A stretch of DNA of 64,000 bases from Stereum hirsutum FP-91666 SS1 (lineage: Eukaryota; Basidiomycota; Agaricomycetes; Russulales; Stereaceae). The stretch's first letter is position 1, and each line of letters begins with the position of its first letter. The notes under the pieces were generated by a model that was not told where the DNA came from, ran no database searches, and saw only the letters and a program-made list of their open reading frames with translations. Both the position numbers and the translations under genes were made by a program. The DNA lies in the NCBI RefSeq assembly GCF_000264905.1, contig NW_006763135.1, positions 785,179-849,178 of the forward strand, given 5' to 3'. Shown here one piece after another: positions 1 through 11,611 of this stretch.

Positions 1-87
1 CCGTAAGTCGTTTCGCGAATAATTCCGAGAGGCGGCGAGGGCCACGAGGTTAGCGCTCGAGACGTAGTGAGCGAGAGCGCGTTTCAT
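1..87 (-). CDS. 5' end of a leftward gene running off the window (possible mitochondrial presequence)
   Basis: An ATG at 85-87 opens a frame that stays open to the window edge (29 codons). It begins MKRALAHYVSSANLVALAAS and then has an SRNYSRND stretch. The rich Arg/Ser/Ala content, absence of acidic residues at the start and the RNYS motif resemble a mitochondrial targeting presequence. No splice donor is seen before the edge. Two upstream ATGs on this strand run quickly into stops, which favours this start. The mature protein lies outside the window, so the identity is unknown, and such a short open frame could be chance. Confidence 0.3.
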   Translation of the reverse strand, partial: MKRALAHYVSSANLVALAASRNYSRNDLR

Positions 88-505
88 GGAGTACAGTGAG
101 CGCCAAGTTCAACATGGCGCAGATAGTCACGCCATTGCACCAGAGGCCACGACAGTTGAGTTTTGAGCGCTGGGCGTAGAGTCGATGGAACAGCGAGGAA
201 GAGCGTTCTGAGCGGGGCTCATTCGGATTGGGGACACCGCCTTGTCCACGTGGCGCACCGGCGGGTCAAAGCTTACGGATCATTTTGTTACGCTAGAAAG
301 GCCTACAAACGGTTACGCGTCTAGACCGTACTCGTTACTAGTCATTTCCACCACGAGTTTGCAAGCCCCTCGGCGAAATCGTAAGTAATCGTAGCACACT
401 CCCAAGAAATGGAAACTAATTTTTCGAAATCGTAATTTTGTCAAGCCCTAACGCCACTGCTTCCGCTTCTTGCCACCCGCCAGCATCTGAACCTCGTTCA
501 CGAAC
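88..505. other. Intergenic region, probably a divergent promoter
   Basis: About 420 bp between the possible leftward gene start and the SVP26-like start. No coding frame of note. An ACGCGT hexamer lies near 313-318, but one short motif here is not enough to call a regulatory site. Confidence 0.4.
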
Positions 506-1666
506 ATGCAACTCTTACACCTGCTCAGGTATGTTTATTCTCAAATATGAAAACAATTGTAAGTCTTAGATTTTGGCAGTTATGCAGCCGCAGTGGTAGC
601 ATTTCTCTTCGTTACACTCTCGCTTGGTAGGTCTTACTGGACCACGTATATGTTGCCGTCATCGTACTGACGTTCTGTTAGCGAGTGGTCTGTTGTGGAT
701 CTCTGAAGTCATTGAAGAGCACTCAAAGACCGCCAAAACAGTAGGTACAAGAGGAATATATGTACGTGGTCTATCAAGTTGCGCTGTTGCACGAAGATTT
801 ATAACACCGTCCAGGCCATCATTTGCCTCCATGTCCTGCTATACCTCTCCGACTCGCTCCCGCTCACCCACGTCTTATTTTCCATCGCTTGCCACATCGT
901 TTACCTGCAAAACTTCTCCGCAACATGGCCCATTATTTCGCTCTCATCTCCGTCTTTCTTGGGATCGTGCATTCTCGCCATATGTGATCACTTCCTCTGG
1001 TTCTTCTACTTTGCACGAATAACCCACGAGGCCCGACAACGGCCTCCACCTCACCGAGGCATGAAGAGCAAACTTCAACTGAACGCTCCAGCATTTGGAG
1101 ACATGGCTACCTTCTTTGGCGTCTGCGTCTGGCTTGCCCCGCTCTTTCTATTCCTCAGCCTCAGCGCCAACGACAACGCATTGCCTACCGCCGGGGGCCA
1201 AGGAATACCATCGACCCCAACAATTCAGCCACCGACACCAGCATCAACCGGCGGACGCACCTCGCTTTTCCGCTCTCTCATGTCTACCCTTCCACGACCA
1301 TTGACTAGGCGCGCGTCTTCCCGCCGTCTTACATCCGACTCTGGCATCATCGCACCCTCTTCCCCCATTAACCGTAGTGCTTCGTTCGGAAGTGCACCGC
1401 CATCTCCAGGGTACGCCATCAGACCAGGCTCACCAGCACTGAATGATATACCACGGTCTTCGTATGAGTACGATGGACAGGGTCCTAGTAGGAAGCAGAG
1501 CGAGGATGGAGTTGGGGCGCCACCACGAAGCCCACATCTAGGGCAGGCCTTTGCGCTCAGTCCGCCACCAATGAGGAGGGTTGCCAGTGTGTCGAGTGGA
1601 TTGACGAACGGGAACAATATCTTGCAAGGAGAGGGCGTTGGCCTTGGTTTGAGTCGACGGAAATAG
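506..1666 (+). CDS. SVP26: SVP26/TEX261 family ER-Golgi cargo receptor
   Basis: Four exons: 506-528, 580-626, 682-761 and 797-1666, about 339 residues. The first three are too short to be obvious alone but splice in frame. The product starts MQLLHLLSYAAAVVAFLFVT, followed by GLLWISEVIEEHSKTAK. It continues with several hydrophobic segments containing CHIVYLQNF, the block DHFLWFFYFARI and a last membrane segment ending LFLSLSANDNALP. This order matches yeast Svp26 and animal TEX261, ER/early-Golgi membrane proteins that help load type II membrane proteins such as glycosyltransferases into COPII vesicles. The last intron (762-796, 35 bp) is very short, but it restores the family frame. Unusual: about 140 residues of Ser/Pro/Arg-rich, presumably cytosolic sequence follow the membrane core. 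The family is clear; exact exon ends are a little less so. Confidence 0.82.
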
Positions 1667-2254
1667 GTACGTGATAAACATCGTTGAATTCAATCTCCTT
1701 GACCGATGTTTCTGCGCAGATGGCGCTTTAGGGTATTAACTCTGTATACATAGGTCTGAGCTTTTCGATATCTGGATGGTTTAATGGACTCTTGGCTTTG
1801 GACTTGGAGCTTAATTTCGTGCGGTCTGACCAGACCTATCTGCACAACGGGATTATGTGGCGTCCGGCGTTTGCCGTTACTGCGTGCAGTGGCACAAAGG
1901 GAAGCTTTGTGAGCTTCGTGGTCCAGCTCTGAGTTCACAATTGTTCTGCTGTGCCGGTTTCTCGGTGTCTGGAATGCTGGCCAGCCTTTGGAGGTAATAT
2001 GCAGGATCGAGGCCCCAGGATTCTCACGCAGTTCGCATCGTGACGATGCCAACATAACGCGACGCGACGCGCCGCGACTACAAGGTCGTGACCAAAATGG
2101 GACGCGTCGTTGTCTCACCTTCCTGGCTCATTCGCTACAAAAGGACGCGCTTTCCTGCCTTCTCTCCTTTATCCGCTCACCCCACCACAGACTTCCTCCC
2201 TCAATCAACTCCCTTGTCCCCCGGAGCAGATCCACCATACAAGAAACAAGCGCG
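1667..2254. other. Intergenic region
   Basis: 3' flank of the SVP26-like gene and 5' flank of the kinase-like gene. The kinase frame is open back to 1988, but that stretch looks like 5' untranslated sequence (pyrimidine-rich around 2130-2220). No RNA gene or repeat seen. Confidence 0.4.
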
Positions 2255-4038
2255 ATGAATGATTTCAACACCAACACATCTGACACCTTCTCTGTCGCTT
2301 CTGGAACAGAGGCCAACGACATCCAGCCCGAACTGTTGACGCCGCCCGCGGCTCTCGCCCCGCTGCTGCCTTCTGAGGTGAACAGGCCTCAGAATAGACC
2401 GGAGGGAGCGTTCAAGATGTGGTTGGTTGAGCACGGGTATATGATTAGCGAAGAGGTTGATTTCGAAAATGTGCGTTTAGATCATATTTCTTTTGTTCTC
2501 ACTATGAACACGGTCCACCACACTGTCAAACTCATGAGCTTCCTGATCATTTTCCCACGCAATTCGAACTCCGCCCCTTTCACGCCTTCAAACTCCGACA
2601 ACATCCTCTCCTCTGATGCCTCCGACCTTTGGCATTGTCCCCTTCAAACCCGTTTATATCATGCTTCATGCTCACAGAGCTCGCGCCCGTTCTTCGCGAC
2701 TCGCTTATCAGACCGTTCCACCATGATGCTCAAACCTGAAACGAACCCTTATGAACATAAACGCAACTGGCACGAACAACTCATCGCTTCCAACTTACAA
2801 AACTCTCAGTCCCCGCCCTATGAAGTCCTTCACCGATTCGAACGCACAGACATACCTGATCAGATGCTTAAGAACCACTGCGTACCTGTCTTGGACGTGC
2901 TCGAAATACCAAAGAACGGGCTCAGAGCGATATATCCGAATGGGATCAAGTGGGAAGGCAAGAGAGTGTGGGTCATGCCGTGGTTGAAGGACTTTGACTA
3001 TGATGCGAAGTCAAAAGAGGGCGGGAAAGCGTGTGGTGAAGATTATGCGAGGTATTGGCCTTTTGGAAGTGGAGTGGAGGTGGGTGGATTTGAGACTGTC
3101 GGAGAAGCGGTTGCGTTTTTCTGGCAGGTGCTGGAGGGGATGCAGTACTTGCATTATGGACTGCGCATTGTCCTTCGGTAAGTATTTGATTCCCGATAGA
3201 GACTTAATCTTAATGTCTTTCATTGTCTGTTCAGCCAGATCAAACCCTCCTCCATCATGATGGGCCACACCGAATATCTTCCACTACCAATTTCCCAATC
3301 CCAGAGGCTCCCATCCTTTCAGCAACCCTTCAGCATTCGACCTCAAGCATCACCTTACTCGGCCGGTCCAGAAACATACACTCGCACGGAACGTCCTCCC
3401 ACGTACTTTATTTGCGACTACAGTCAAGCTCGGGTCACAGAGCCATGGGGCATGAATAGGTGGTATTCGCTCGACGAGTGGCACGCCTACGGCTGCACGA
3501 ACAAAGCTTCAGAGCCACCCAGAATCGCTTCTGAGCCCAACGTCGGGGGCTACGTGGATGTACACCCGGCGAACGATCTGTGGTATCTGGGGAATCTGTT
3601 TGATACAAAGTTCTTGCAGGTACGTAACGTGACTCCTTCAGTCTGATTGAACATCATTAACGAGGCTAACGAACTCTGAATCATCGCCCGTTTGTCCTAC
3701 ATACACCACATCAGCGATACAAAGGTCTCGAGTTCATGGAGCCTCTAGTACACAAAATGATGCGCGCAGGCCCCCGCCCATCAACCCGCCTGATCGTCCA
3801 GGAATTCCTGATGCTCAAGGATTCTCTCGGCTCCATCAAGCTTCGCTCGCGTCTCGTCGAGAGGAACGAATCTTCGGGATTGAAGGCGAAGAGGAACTTG
3901 GTCTGGTTTCTCCGGACCGTGGGATACGTGATGAAGAAGATGGAGGCTGTTCCTATGCCCAAGTACCATGGTGCTGCTGATGGAGCCAACGGAGGTGGGA
4001 ATGGGACGGTTAGCGATGATCATGACAGACACGAGTAA
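2255..4038 (+). CDS. Degenerate protein kinase-like protein (predicted pseudokinase)
   Basis: The likely start is the ATG at 2255 (MNDFNTNTSDTFS), after a pyrimidine-rich leader. Two introns are clear: about 3180-3234 and 3620-3714. The stretch 2470-2750 reads open but probably hides one or two more introns, so the N-terminal model is uncertain. The middle resembles kinase-fold proteins common in agaricomycetes: an N-lobe end (NHCVPVLDVLEI), a hinge-like RVWVMPWL and a C-lobe helix (FFWQVLEGMQYLHYGLRIV). The catalytic loop, normally HRDxKPxN, reads VLRQIKPSSI, so the catalytic Asp is Gln and the metal-binding Asn is missing. The DFG position reads ICDYSQA. A tail helix follows (RYKGLEFMEPLVHKMM). 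It is therefore unlikely to transfer phosphate. The role is unknown, and remote relation to an active family cannot be excluded. Confidence 0.62.
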
Positions 4039-4553
4039 AAAACTAATGTTAACGTTTTGATGATAATATTGTTACGCGTATCAAAAATGAAGCTTCAAGC
4101 ATAGCGGAGCTGCTTGGCCGTGCGATGCACCAGGCTGGGGGACCTGGTGGCAATGATTGAACCTCGATACCGGCTGGTCCGATGTTACAGATTACAGCTC
4201 CGAGCTGTGTTTGTGCGATACTCAGTGCTGTCGAGTGACCTGAGAAAGGTATTTCATTGCGGGTGAAAGTGGTCCTGCATCAGGCATTAACCCGTCACTT
4301 TGAGACGCGCGTGTCACGTCTGGTGCATAGCACGTGCCCGTGACAAGTCGCGTTCGTCGTTCAATTTAAATTGTAGTCGCCGCTCTCACTTCTTAGCAGA
4401 AAGTGTGCGGGTCACCACATGCGTCGTAAAAATTCATCAGATCATAGCATATCACATAAATGAAGCAAATAAGTCAACGATCCGTATACATCCAAAAGCC
4501 AAGACGAATTCAATACATAGTGGTCAAGAACCGAACACTCAGCGATCAACCGG
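4039..4553. other. Convergent intergenic region
   Basis: 3' flanks of the pseudokinase (+) and zinc-cluster factor (-). AT-rich around 4040-4090 and 4340-4520, consistent with 3' untranslated and polyadenylation sequence. No coding or structured feature recognised. Confidence 0.4.
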
Positions 4554-7500
4554 TCAGCGACCATCGTCCATACCCCCCTCTCCAGTAATGTCCAGCCCTG
4601 ATATATCTACATCGCCCTCTCCTTGCTTGTCTTCCGGGACCTCCTCCTTAACATACGGAACTGAGGCTATCAACATGCGCGTGTACATGCGTAGCGAAGC
4701 TAGCAAGAACGGGAGGTGCTTGGCGTGAATCCCGAGGTCGGGCTGGGGGGCGTTGTGTCGGGAAGGTTGGCTCAGCGTTTTGACACGCTTCAGTTCGCGG
4801 CCGAGGACGAGTTTGGCGAGGTTCCAACACATCTAAATATGATAGTGAGTCGGTGGAAGGATGTTAAAGATGGGGGGAAAAGACACGTACCGAGAGGATA
4901 GGATCCAAGATCTCATAATCGGCAGCCTTGAACGTGTCGCTCAAGCTCGTGATCTGGACCGCCTCGCTCACCACCTTATGCTGGCTCTCGAAATGGTTGA
5001 GCCCGTGTGTCAACAACGTGTACATGTTGATCAGCGCGGTACGGAGAATGATGGTGCAGCATTTGAGGGCCAGGATGCTCTCGTGATCGTGGAAGGCGAG
5101 CGACATTCGAGAAGTGGAGAGTTCGATGGTGGCGAGTAACATAAGGATACGCTCGACGAGGCTCGTGTACTGTGCGTACCAATGCAGAAGCGGCGTATGA
5201 GCTGCGTGGATAGGTGTGAGGAACGAAGCAAACGTGAGAATCGTGAGTCAAATGCAACATACCGACTGCCCATCTGCTCCACTGTTGCATAAAGTCTCGC
5301 GTCTCGCACAGAAGCAAGATACTGCTCGTACGCATAAGAACCGAATTGAGCGGATCCAAAGGAGGATTCGCATTGCGCTATAGCATCCACCAAAGTTAGT
5401 ATGTCGTCCGAAACACGAGGAGGACAGGGAGGAAGAGAATTTACCATCAAGACCATAAACTCCCCATCCAACCGCTTCGGAATCTGCGGCGCGCTCTTCA
5501 TCAACGCCTCCGCACACCTATCCACATAGACCATATGTGCCAAGATGCTTCTCTTCTCATCCTCCTCACTCACGGCGGCCATAAGCGCAATAGTCTCCCT
5601 CGTCGTTCCTCGACTCAGATTTCCGACTGCCACCATCGTGCTAGCCTGGCCAAGTTCAACCCTCTCGATCTTCAAGCCCTCACTCTCGATCAGTCTGGCC
5701 GCATTGTCCATTTGATCCCTCGCCGGAAACACATCCCTCTTATAATAGAAATACAACGCCAACAGCCCATGCGCGCGGACCCGGAACACCGGATCGATCG
5801 TCTCGAGAGACGATGAATGAAGCGCGTCGAGGATGACGGTGAGATAGGATAGCTCTTCGTCCGGGTACAGGGAGCTGGGGACGTCGTCGGGATCGCGTCT
5901 AAGGAGCATAGAGCCGTAGAGGTGGGCGAGGTGGACGAAGATGGGGTGGATGACTTTGCCGGAGAGATCACCATCGGCGAGAGCGTTAAGCTTGGCTTGA
6001 GTAAGTCGAACACCCATTTGGACGCCATGCTTAAAGAACACGGAACGCCTGTATGGGTTGAACGAGGACGAGATTGAACAAGTGAGGGAAAACAGAGGAG
6101 ACAAAATGGAGGACAAGTCAGTAGCGTTGAGGCATTGTGCGATGGATCCGGGGAAAGAGGGGTATATAAAATGGAAAGACGTACAGAGTAGCCTGATGAT
6201 CGCGAGTCATGCATTCCGCGAGAAGAGGACGACTTGGACGCTTGATATGATCGTATGGACCAAGAGGCTTCGACGACGAAGAAGGCATGGCGTTGACGTT
6301 AAAGCCCGACATTGGATTATGCTGCTGCTGATGCTGCTGGTTCAAAGCGGCAGTTGAAGAACCTCCTGGGGCGAACGACGGGACGGGATACTGTATGGGA
6401 GGCATATGTACCCAAGCCGAGCTTTGTATAACAGCCGCGGGCGGCGAAGCACCGAACGCATGGTGAGGAGGCATATAGCCCGGGGCAGGAGGCATCACAC
6501 GTTGCGCTTGGCCCTGAGCCTGTGGTAGCGGATCCATGGGCGTGGTCGGGTTCGGATTGACCCCGAGGCCCTCTATCCTAGCGGCCGTGGACGACACCAT
6601 GCCCGGATTTGGAAGACCGCCCGAGACCAACTGGCCATTGTACCACGCAGCGCCCAGATCGGGAATGTGGCTAAACGATTGTTGCTGCTGCTGTGGCGGT
6701 TGTGGCGGGACCATACCGGCGTATTCTTGACTTTGAAGTTGCCCTTGAGATTGGGGAGCCGCCTGGTAGGATGACGTTGGCTGATCCGGAACTGTGGCCG
6801 TGACCGAGTCGGTAATGAAGCCTAATGGCTCCGGTGCATCGAGCCATGCCGCCCAATCGTAGGCCATGTCCAAGGGGAACCATTCACTGGACTGGTCAGG
6901 AGAGTGGTTATCGAAGTCTGTTTGGGGAGATATGTGCACTCCCGCCTGCGGCTGAGACGCAGTCGTCGAGCCAGAGGACAGGAAGGACACGAGGTCGAAA
7001 TCTTGCGCTGTCCAAGACGTCGACGGCTGCTGACTCGGGTCTGATGTCTGAGGTTGCTGGGAGTCCCTCCATGACGTGAGAAAGTTTGTTGGTTGTGACG
7101 AAGAAGGGCCGGCAGCGTATTGGGGTACGGGCTCGATGTAGGCTGAGGGAACGAAGGTGCTTGTCGACGGAGCCGACGTATGTGAAGGTGGCGAAAGAGC
7201 GTGCGCGAGAGAGCTGCTTGATCCAAGGGGCTGGTGCTGCCAAGTAGGGTTTCCGTATTGCGAAGGGATTGTAAAGGATTCGGCCGGATATGGGAGAGCG
7301 GCGGGTGCACTCATGTGTTGGGAGCTTGAGTCTGACCATGAGGACTGCGCTTGGGAACGTTGCGAGACAACTGAAGCCAGTGGGATGTCCGGGCTTCCAG
7401 GACTGCTAGGGCGTTCTGTGACAGAAGAGCTGGTGGAAGGCATCGAGTCATGACTGGGCCGTGGGCCCTCGTCCATACGGATGTCTACATTTCGAGGGTG

Positions 7501-8189
7501 CGTGGATGCCGTCGTGTCCGTGCTGAAGGAGACATGACGTCCAGTCATCCCGTTCGCGGTCGAGCTACGCTTCTTTGTAGACAAAGAGGGTCGGCGTGGC
7601 GTCTGCGGAATGATGTATTCATACTTTTGCAGACGTTGTTCGAGCTGACGGTTCCGGTGACGAACGGAGTCGGTATCGTGCTCGGGCTCTGGATACTTGC
7701 ATTCTTCGTTGCCCTTTCCGTTCGCGCAGGTGGTGCAGACAGGGCGCTCGCCAGTGCATTTCTAGGATGCGACGTGGTCAGTTATAGTAGGGATCCGCTG
7801 GGACCTGTCAGAGCAGAATATCAAACCTTTTTCTTTTTCCTATATCCAACGAGGAAGGTCAGCCTGATAACGGGCCAAGACGGATGAAATGTCCTCACCG
7901 ACAGGGATTACACGCTTCACCTTTGGGTAGGAGAACATTTGTGGCCGGGGATGGAGCCGGCGGATCGTAATCGCATGGGCCATCTTTATGCTTGGCTTTG
8001 CACTGGCCGCATACCGGGCTCGCTCCATCACATCGCTGTCATAAGGGGAAGATGATCCAAGGGGTTGTATGTTAATAGGCGCTCGACACAGGGGACGTAA
8101 ATGGAAGGGCCCGAGGGCCAGACAAACGATATATGGGGATGGATGATACTCACGATTTTTCTTGTCCGACAGTTCGAACACGTGGACAT
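4554..8189 (-). CDS. Fungal transcription factor with two tandem Zn2Cys6 clusters
   Basis: Minus-strand multi-exon gene. Exon 1 (8154-8189) encodes MSTCSNCRTRKI. Exon 2 (7899-8035) continues RCDGASPVCGQC...GPCDYD and then GEACNPCR. A 13-nt exon (7827-7839) adds Lys codons. The next exon, from 7761, gives KCTGERPVCTTC...EECKYP. The spliced protein thus has two complete binuclear zinc clusters, each with the C-x2-C-x6-C start. A short coiled-coil-like linker (VRHRNRQLEQRLQ) follows. Next come about 430 residues rich in Ser, Pro and Gln (6230-7600), likely an activation or disordered region. The helical middle-homology region of fungal zinc-cluster regulators follows (FFKHGVQMGV..., 5020-6060), and the protein ends KEEVPEDKQGEGD...GGMDDGR. 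It is presumably a nuclear DNA-binding regulator; targets are unknown. The start is uncertain because an open frame continues upstream to about 8380. Confidence 0.8.
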
Positions 8190-8920
8190 AAATCTGAAAC
8201 GGGAAATGGTGTGTTTTGCTCTGTCTTTGGTGAACATGAAGCAAGACGAGGCTCTACTATTCTCACTGGAAGAGCAGATGGAAGATGAGGATGAAGATGA
8301 GGTGGGGCGATATTGGACACGCCGCCGGGCTGACATCGAGGTCTTGCGATCTAGCCTGGTGGGCGAGAGGATGTTTGACATTGATGACCAGATATAATGT
8401 AAGACAGCGAGCTCACGCTTATATGTATAGCAACTCGGCACGTACCTTGGAATGCGTGCGCCTAGAATCTTTATCAACCCTTTTAGGGATTGCGTTTAGA
8501 AGATCCGCTCATTTGCCAGTCTTCGACTAGCCAATCGCCTCCTGTCTCGCCCTGGTTGGACCTCTGAACTGCCTGAAGAAGGAATTGGGTTCAAAAATGC
8601 AGACTTTGTCTTGCCGAGTGGGTTGGATGTCGATGAGCCTGCAATGGAAACATCTTGGGTTTGTAAGAACGTCGACAGGGAAATCCGCTGGGTGACCAGA
8701 ACAAGACTGAGACAGAGACATGTGGCGCACTAGCGGGGATCAAAATGCTATCACGAGTCAAATCCGCCAAGTGGCCGGGGCCGGGGCGATCAATGACGGA
8801 AGGTCCAAACGCAACTCGTCGGCCGTGCTCACAGCAGCACTCTTCTCGTTTCTACATCTCTTCGTCAGTCGCTCTTTTATGAAGATTTGTTTCGAGAAAT
8901 AAGAGATACTGAAAGCTGCT
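8190..8920. other. Divergent intergenic region between the zinc-cluster factor and the first deacetylase
   Basis: About 730 bp holding the 5' flanks of both genes. The frame of the factor's first exon stays open through a Ser-rich stretch to about 8380, so part could be a longer N-terminus. A pyrimidine run followed by TTTCAG directly upstream of the factor's ATG could be an intron end. Otherwise nothing recognised. Confidence 0.35.
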
Positions 8921-11316
8921 ATGGAAGTCTCCCCTCGACGTGTGTCCTACTACTATGACCGTTGGTATCGTTTCGCTCTTGGGTTCTACCAGTGAGCAAG
9001 GGAAATGTTGTCTGACCCCATCGCCCCTATCCAGCGGATATTGGATGCTTTTCATATGGCCAACCACATCCAATGAAGCCACTACGAATGCGTATAACGC
9101 ACGAGCTCTTGACAGCATATGACTTGCTTCCAAGACTGGACGTTATGGTGCGCTTTTCTACCTTCGGACATATCGTTTGGACTAGTCAATTCATATTTTC
9201 TTTAAACGCTCTGTAGAGAGCTAAAAGAGCTACGCCGGAGATGATGACAGCCTTTCATACAGACGAATATGTCCATTTCTTGAATAGGGTGACGCCTGAT
9301 ACCGCGGAGGCATTGACGTACCAGGGCACAAGATGTATGTACTCTATCGCTGGTCACGTCTTGCTTCAATGCCCGCTGACACTACCCTACTGAAGTTCTG
9401 ATGGGGGATGACAACCCGGCGTTTGAGGGAATCTTTGAATTCTGCTCAATATCAGCGGGTGGTACCATAGGTATGTTCCTCCCTCAAGCTCTATGGGTCA
9501 TAAGTACGCCTTGGTTTCCGTTGGTGGCTGCGCGATTTTAGTAGAATATGCGGGCGGTTTAATCTTGCGTCACAGACCTACGTCAACTCATACCCCACGT
9601 TTTAATTCAACTCTCTAGCTGCTGCCCAGCGCCTAACATCTGGGCTTTCTGACATCGCTCTAAACTGGGCTGGAGGCCTCCATCACGCCAAAAAGCGTGA
9701 GGCTTCTGGATTCTGCTATATCAACGACATCGTCCTCGGGATCCTCGAGCTTCTCAAGCACTTCCCGCGCGTCTTGTATGTAGACATAGATTGTCATCAC
9801 GGAGACGGAGTAGAAGAAGCTTTCTATACGACGGACAGGGTCTTGACGTGTAGTTTTCACAAGTTCGGAGACTATTTTCCTGGGACGGGGACGATAGAGG
9901 ATAGGTGAGCACTTGTCAGCATACAACAGAGGGCGTTTATATATTGATTTGTCGTAGAGGGACAGGAGCAGGACGAGGCTACACTGTCAATGTCCCACTG
10001 AAGAATGGACTGGGTGATGAGTCCTTCAAAAGTATATTTGAACCAGTGCGTCCTTCTCCTCCCCATCTCATGCGGTGCGATCAGCTAACTTTCTCAAGTA
10101 AGGTCATCCAAGCCATCCTTGACAGATTCCAACCCTCCGCCATAGTTCTCCAATGCGGTTCCGACTCCCTTTCGGGGGACAAGCTCGGCTGCTTCAACAT
10201 AACGATGCACGGGCATGCCTCTGCCGTCCAATTTCTTCGGCGCTTCAATATCCCCATGATCCTCGTCGGCGGAGGCGGGTATACCGTGAAGAACGCGTCG
10301 AGGACTTGGGCGTTCGAGACGGCGTGCGCATTGGGGGTGGAGGACCAGTTAGATCCGAGGTTACCGTGGAACGAGTTTTTTGAGTGGTTTGGGCCGAGGT
10401 ATAGGCTTGAGGTGGTGGCGAGCAATGTGGAAGATATGAACTTGAGGGATGAGGAGGGAAGTCTGAAGCAGGTTATGTGAGTCTTTTGACCGCACCCGTT
10501 GTCAACATTTTTGACAAAGTGCATTGCTGACAATTGAGTTCGGTTGCAGGGCTGATGTTTTGAAGAATATACACGACTTGCCGCCAGTACCGTCCGTACA
10601 GTTGCAAGACGTCCCACGGCAAGATTTGGGTGAACACCTCGGGCTTTGGAATAATGATGACCAGCTCTCGAAAGACGAGCTGGACGAGAAACTCGCTCGT
10701 ACGTTCCATCTCTAACTTCTTCACCATCACGTTAACTCATATCATTGACCTTTGAATCTCAACAGAACAAGCAGCCTATACCTACTCTCTAAAAGATCCC
10801 ACCAACCGCCCAGACGGCTTCGAACCCTCATCTTCGTCAGACCCCGAGCCAGAATCCGACACATCGACATACTCCTCGCAACGTCGGAGACGTCAACGCG
10901 TTCGTCAGGCCAGGAAAGCTCGTGCCAAGCCGCGAATGAGTATCATATCGAATTCATGGTACGATGTCCCACCACTGGATCACTTCGGGTTCTACGATTA
11001 TGGGGAGAGCGAGAGGGTGAGCAGTGGCGGTCAGGGTAATGGGTCAGAGAAAGGGAAGGGAAATATGTTGTGGGATAGTGGGGCGAGGTGGGATATGGCG
11101 AGTGGGAGGGTGGTGGTGCAGGAAGCTCTGGATCTGAGACTTAGTGTCGGGGAGATGATGGGACGGGGTCCGAATGGTGAGCCGTATTATGGGGATCTGG
11201 GTGGAGAGGATGGTGAGGATGAAGGAGAGACGGAGAGCGATGGGGAAGAGGACGATGAGGTGGTCAAGCAGGAGGAAGAGGAGGAGGAAGAGACGATGGA
11301 CGAGGATGACGAGTAG
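8921..11316 (+). CDS. Class I histone deacetylase, RPD3-like, tandem copy 1
   Basis: About nine exons, roughly 600 residues, starting [13 protein letters not shown] at 8921. It is a zinc-dependent deacetylase that removes acetyl groups from histone lysines, presumably in a nuclear corepressor complex. The catalytic domain fills the first 390 or so residues in family order: [103 protein letters not shown]. The active-site His pair, the zinc ligands (Asp and His of DIDCHHGD, Asp of GSDSLSGD) and the Tyr of GGGGYT are all present, so activity is expected. The C-terminus has a basic patch ([17 protein letters not shown]), then an extremely acidic Glu/Asp tail (about 11200-11316). A close homologue follows 295 bp downstream in the same direction. 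RPD3 type is favoured over HOS2 by the [10 protein letters not shown] block. Confidence 0.9.
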
Positions 11317-11611
11317 CACTCTGGTTTGGGGAATGCATTAGGCTCCTGGTTTACGTGGGTCATAGGCTGTAACTTATTCTGATTTTTATTCCATGGATTC
11401 TCCTCGTCGTAATTTGTGATGCCACCCCGGTTCGCGGGTGGCGGGACCCTAACCCCACGACAGGGTCGCGTCGAAATAAGGTTGCTCTGGTGCCACTCGT
11501 TGAAACCGTTATGTTTCCCTCGCCACGACCACGAGCCTCTGCATCATCCTACCCACTTGTCTTCTCTCGAGCTTATCCTGAAGACAGTCTAGTAGAAATA
11601 TCCTTAGCATA

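Noticed and set aside
1225..1617. Minus-strand open frame of 130 codons
   Set aside because: Shadow of the SVP26-like Ser/Pro-rich tail; no motif.
7762..8153. Single 392-bp intron in the zinc-cluster factor
   Set aside because: It joins in frame, but it would discard a stretch encoding the rest of one cluster and the start of another with perfect spacing; kept only as a possible alternative splice form.
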